Assembly (NCBI RefSeq): GCF_900218065.1
Contig: NZ_OBMU01000001.1
Location: 2,434,597 to 2,479,567, forward strand
DNA from: Novosphingobium sp. Chol11
GTDB taxonomy: Bacteria; Pseudomonadota; Alphaproteobacteria; Sphingomonadales; Sphingomonadaceae
Direction: 5' to 3'
Length of the DNA stretch: 44,971 bases
Shown: piece by piece, positions 44,453-44,971 of the stretch
How the letters are laid out: every line of letters begins with the position of its first letter
Position numbering within the stretch: the first letter of the stretch is position 1
Translations under genes and position numbers: made by a program
The notes under the pieces: model-generated
Databases searched by the model: none
Seen by the model: the letters and a program-made list of their open reading frames with translations, nothing else
Told to the model about the DNA's origin: nothing

Positions 44453-44971
44453 ATGGCGGGTTCGGTCAACAAGGTCATTCTGGTCGGCAATCTGGGCGCT
44501 GACCCGGAGGTGAAGAGCTTCCAGAATGGCGGCAAGGTGTGCAACCTTCGCATCGCCACGTCCGAAAGCTGGAAGGACCGCATGTCGGGCGAGCGCAAGG
44601 AGCGCACCGAATGGCATAGCGTCTCGATCTTTTCCGAAGGACTGGCGGGCGTCGCCGAGCGCTTCCTGCGCAAGGGTTCGAAGGTCTATGTCGAGGGTCA
44701 ACTGCGCACGCGCAAGTGGCAGGACCAGTCGGGCAATGACCGCTACACCACCGAAGTCGTGCTTCAGGGTCCGGGCGCGGTGCTGACCATGCTGGACGGC
44801 GCGCCGGGCGGTGGCCAAGGCGGCGGGCGCTCGCAGGGCGGCGGCAGTGACTGGGGCGCCAGCTCCGGCGGCTTTGGCGGCGACTATGATGATTTCGGCG
44901 GTGGCAGCAGCAGCGGCGGCTTTGGCGGCGGCAGCGGCGGCCGCTCATCGGGCGGCGGGCGCGGCGGCGCG
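44453..44971 (+). CDS. ssb: Single-stranded DNA-binding protein (C-terminus cut by window end)
   Basis: At least 173 residues are visible. An OB-fold SSB domain opens with [22 protein letters not shown], has [13 protein letters not shown] and [43 protein letters not shown], then a long Gly/Ser-rich tail containing two acidic DYDD-like spots. The conserved acidic tip that binds other repair proteins lies beyond the window. It coats single-stranded DNA during replication and repair. The start has CGGAGGA 6 bases upstream. Confidence 0.96.
   Translation, partial: MAGSVNKVILVGNLGADPEVKSFQNGGKVCNLRIATSESWKDRMSGERKERTEWHSVSIFSEGLAGVAERFLRKGSKVYVEGQLRTRKWQDQSGNDRYTTEVVLQGPGAVLTMLDGAPGGGQGGGRSQGGGSDWGASSGGFGGDYDDFGGGSSSGGFGGGSGGRSSGGGRGGA

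Noticed and set aside
1..44971. CRISPR array or rRNA genes
   Set aside because: No regularly spaced repeats and no rRNA sequence were seen.

Overview
The window looks like the chromosome of a sphingomonad alphaproteobacterium (Sphingobium/Sphingomonas/Novosphingobium group). I base this on the GC-rich backbone and on the gene set: a DUF1153/SciP-type cell-cycle regulator, a RibB with a degenerate RibA domain, short-form HisG, an M13 peptidase, a COQ9 protein, and an EcfG-like GGAAC-N16-CGTT promoter. No database search was possible, so genus and species are not claimed. All product names rest on motifs and remembered family patterns.

Bases 1 to about 12,090 are the tRNA-proximal part of an integrated mobile island. 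A tyrosine integrase (10600-11877) lies just downstream of the 3' end of a tRNA-Phe gene (12089-12164, minus strand), and the island runs off the left edge of the window. From left to right it holds: the C-terminal end of an unidentified gene; a serine resolvase preceded by a large hairpin; an unknown 304-aa protein; small genes of the DUF6626, DUF6641 and DUF3768 types; a small zinc-ribbon protein; a Ser/Thr protein kinase translationally coupled to a RuvC/DUF3010-like protein without obvious catalytic acids; and a tightly overlapping restriction-modification-like operon (short methylase, long methylase, GIY-YIG/helicase). The kinase pair lies downstream of that operon in the same direction and is the best candidate for an undescribed defence module.

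From about 12,090 to 28,100 is core chromosome, almost all on the minus strand. It carries tRNA-Phe, then infA-maf-RNase E/G-like-yacG, then biotin genes (bioF-bioD and bioA, separated by an M13 peptidase and a DUF4168 protein), a DUF2490 outer-membrane protein, the proton-pumping pyrophosphatase hppA, thiL, nusB, hisD-hisG and mnmA.

From 28,100 to 36,770 most genes are on the plus strand: SciP-like regulator, a YmgE-family stress protein with an EcfG-like promoter, a convergent paralogue, an RND efflux adaptor and pump, a DUF445 protein and an Old Yellow Enzyme reductase. From 36,780 to 41,430 is a minus-strand riboflavin cluster (membrane protein, ribD, ribE, HTH-ribBX, ribH), with a TonB gene upstream. 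The window ends with a COQ9 protein, feoA-feoB and the start of ssb on the plus strand. The RibBX protein has an N-terminal helix-turn-helix and a perfect palindrome in its own promoter region, which suggests autoregulation.
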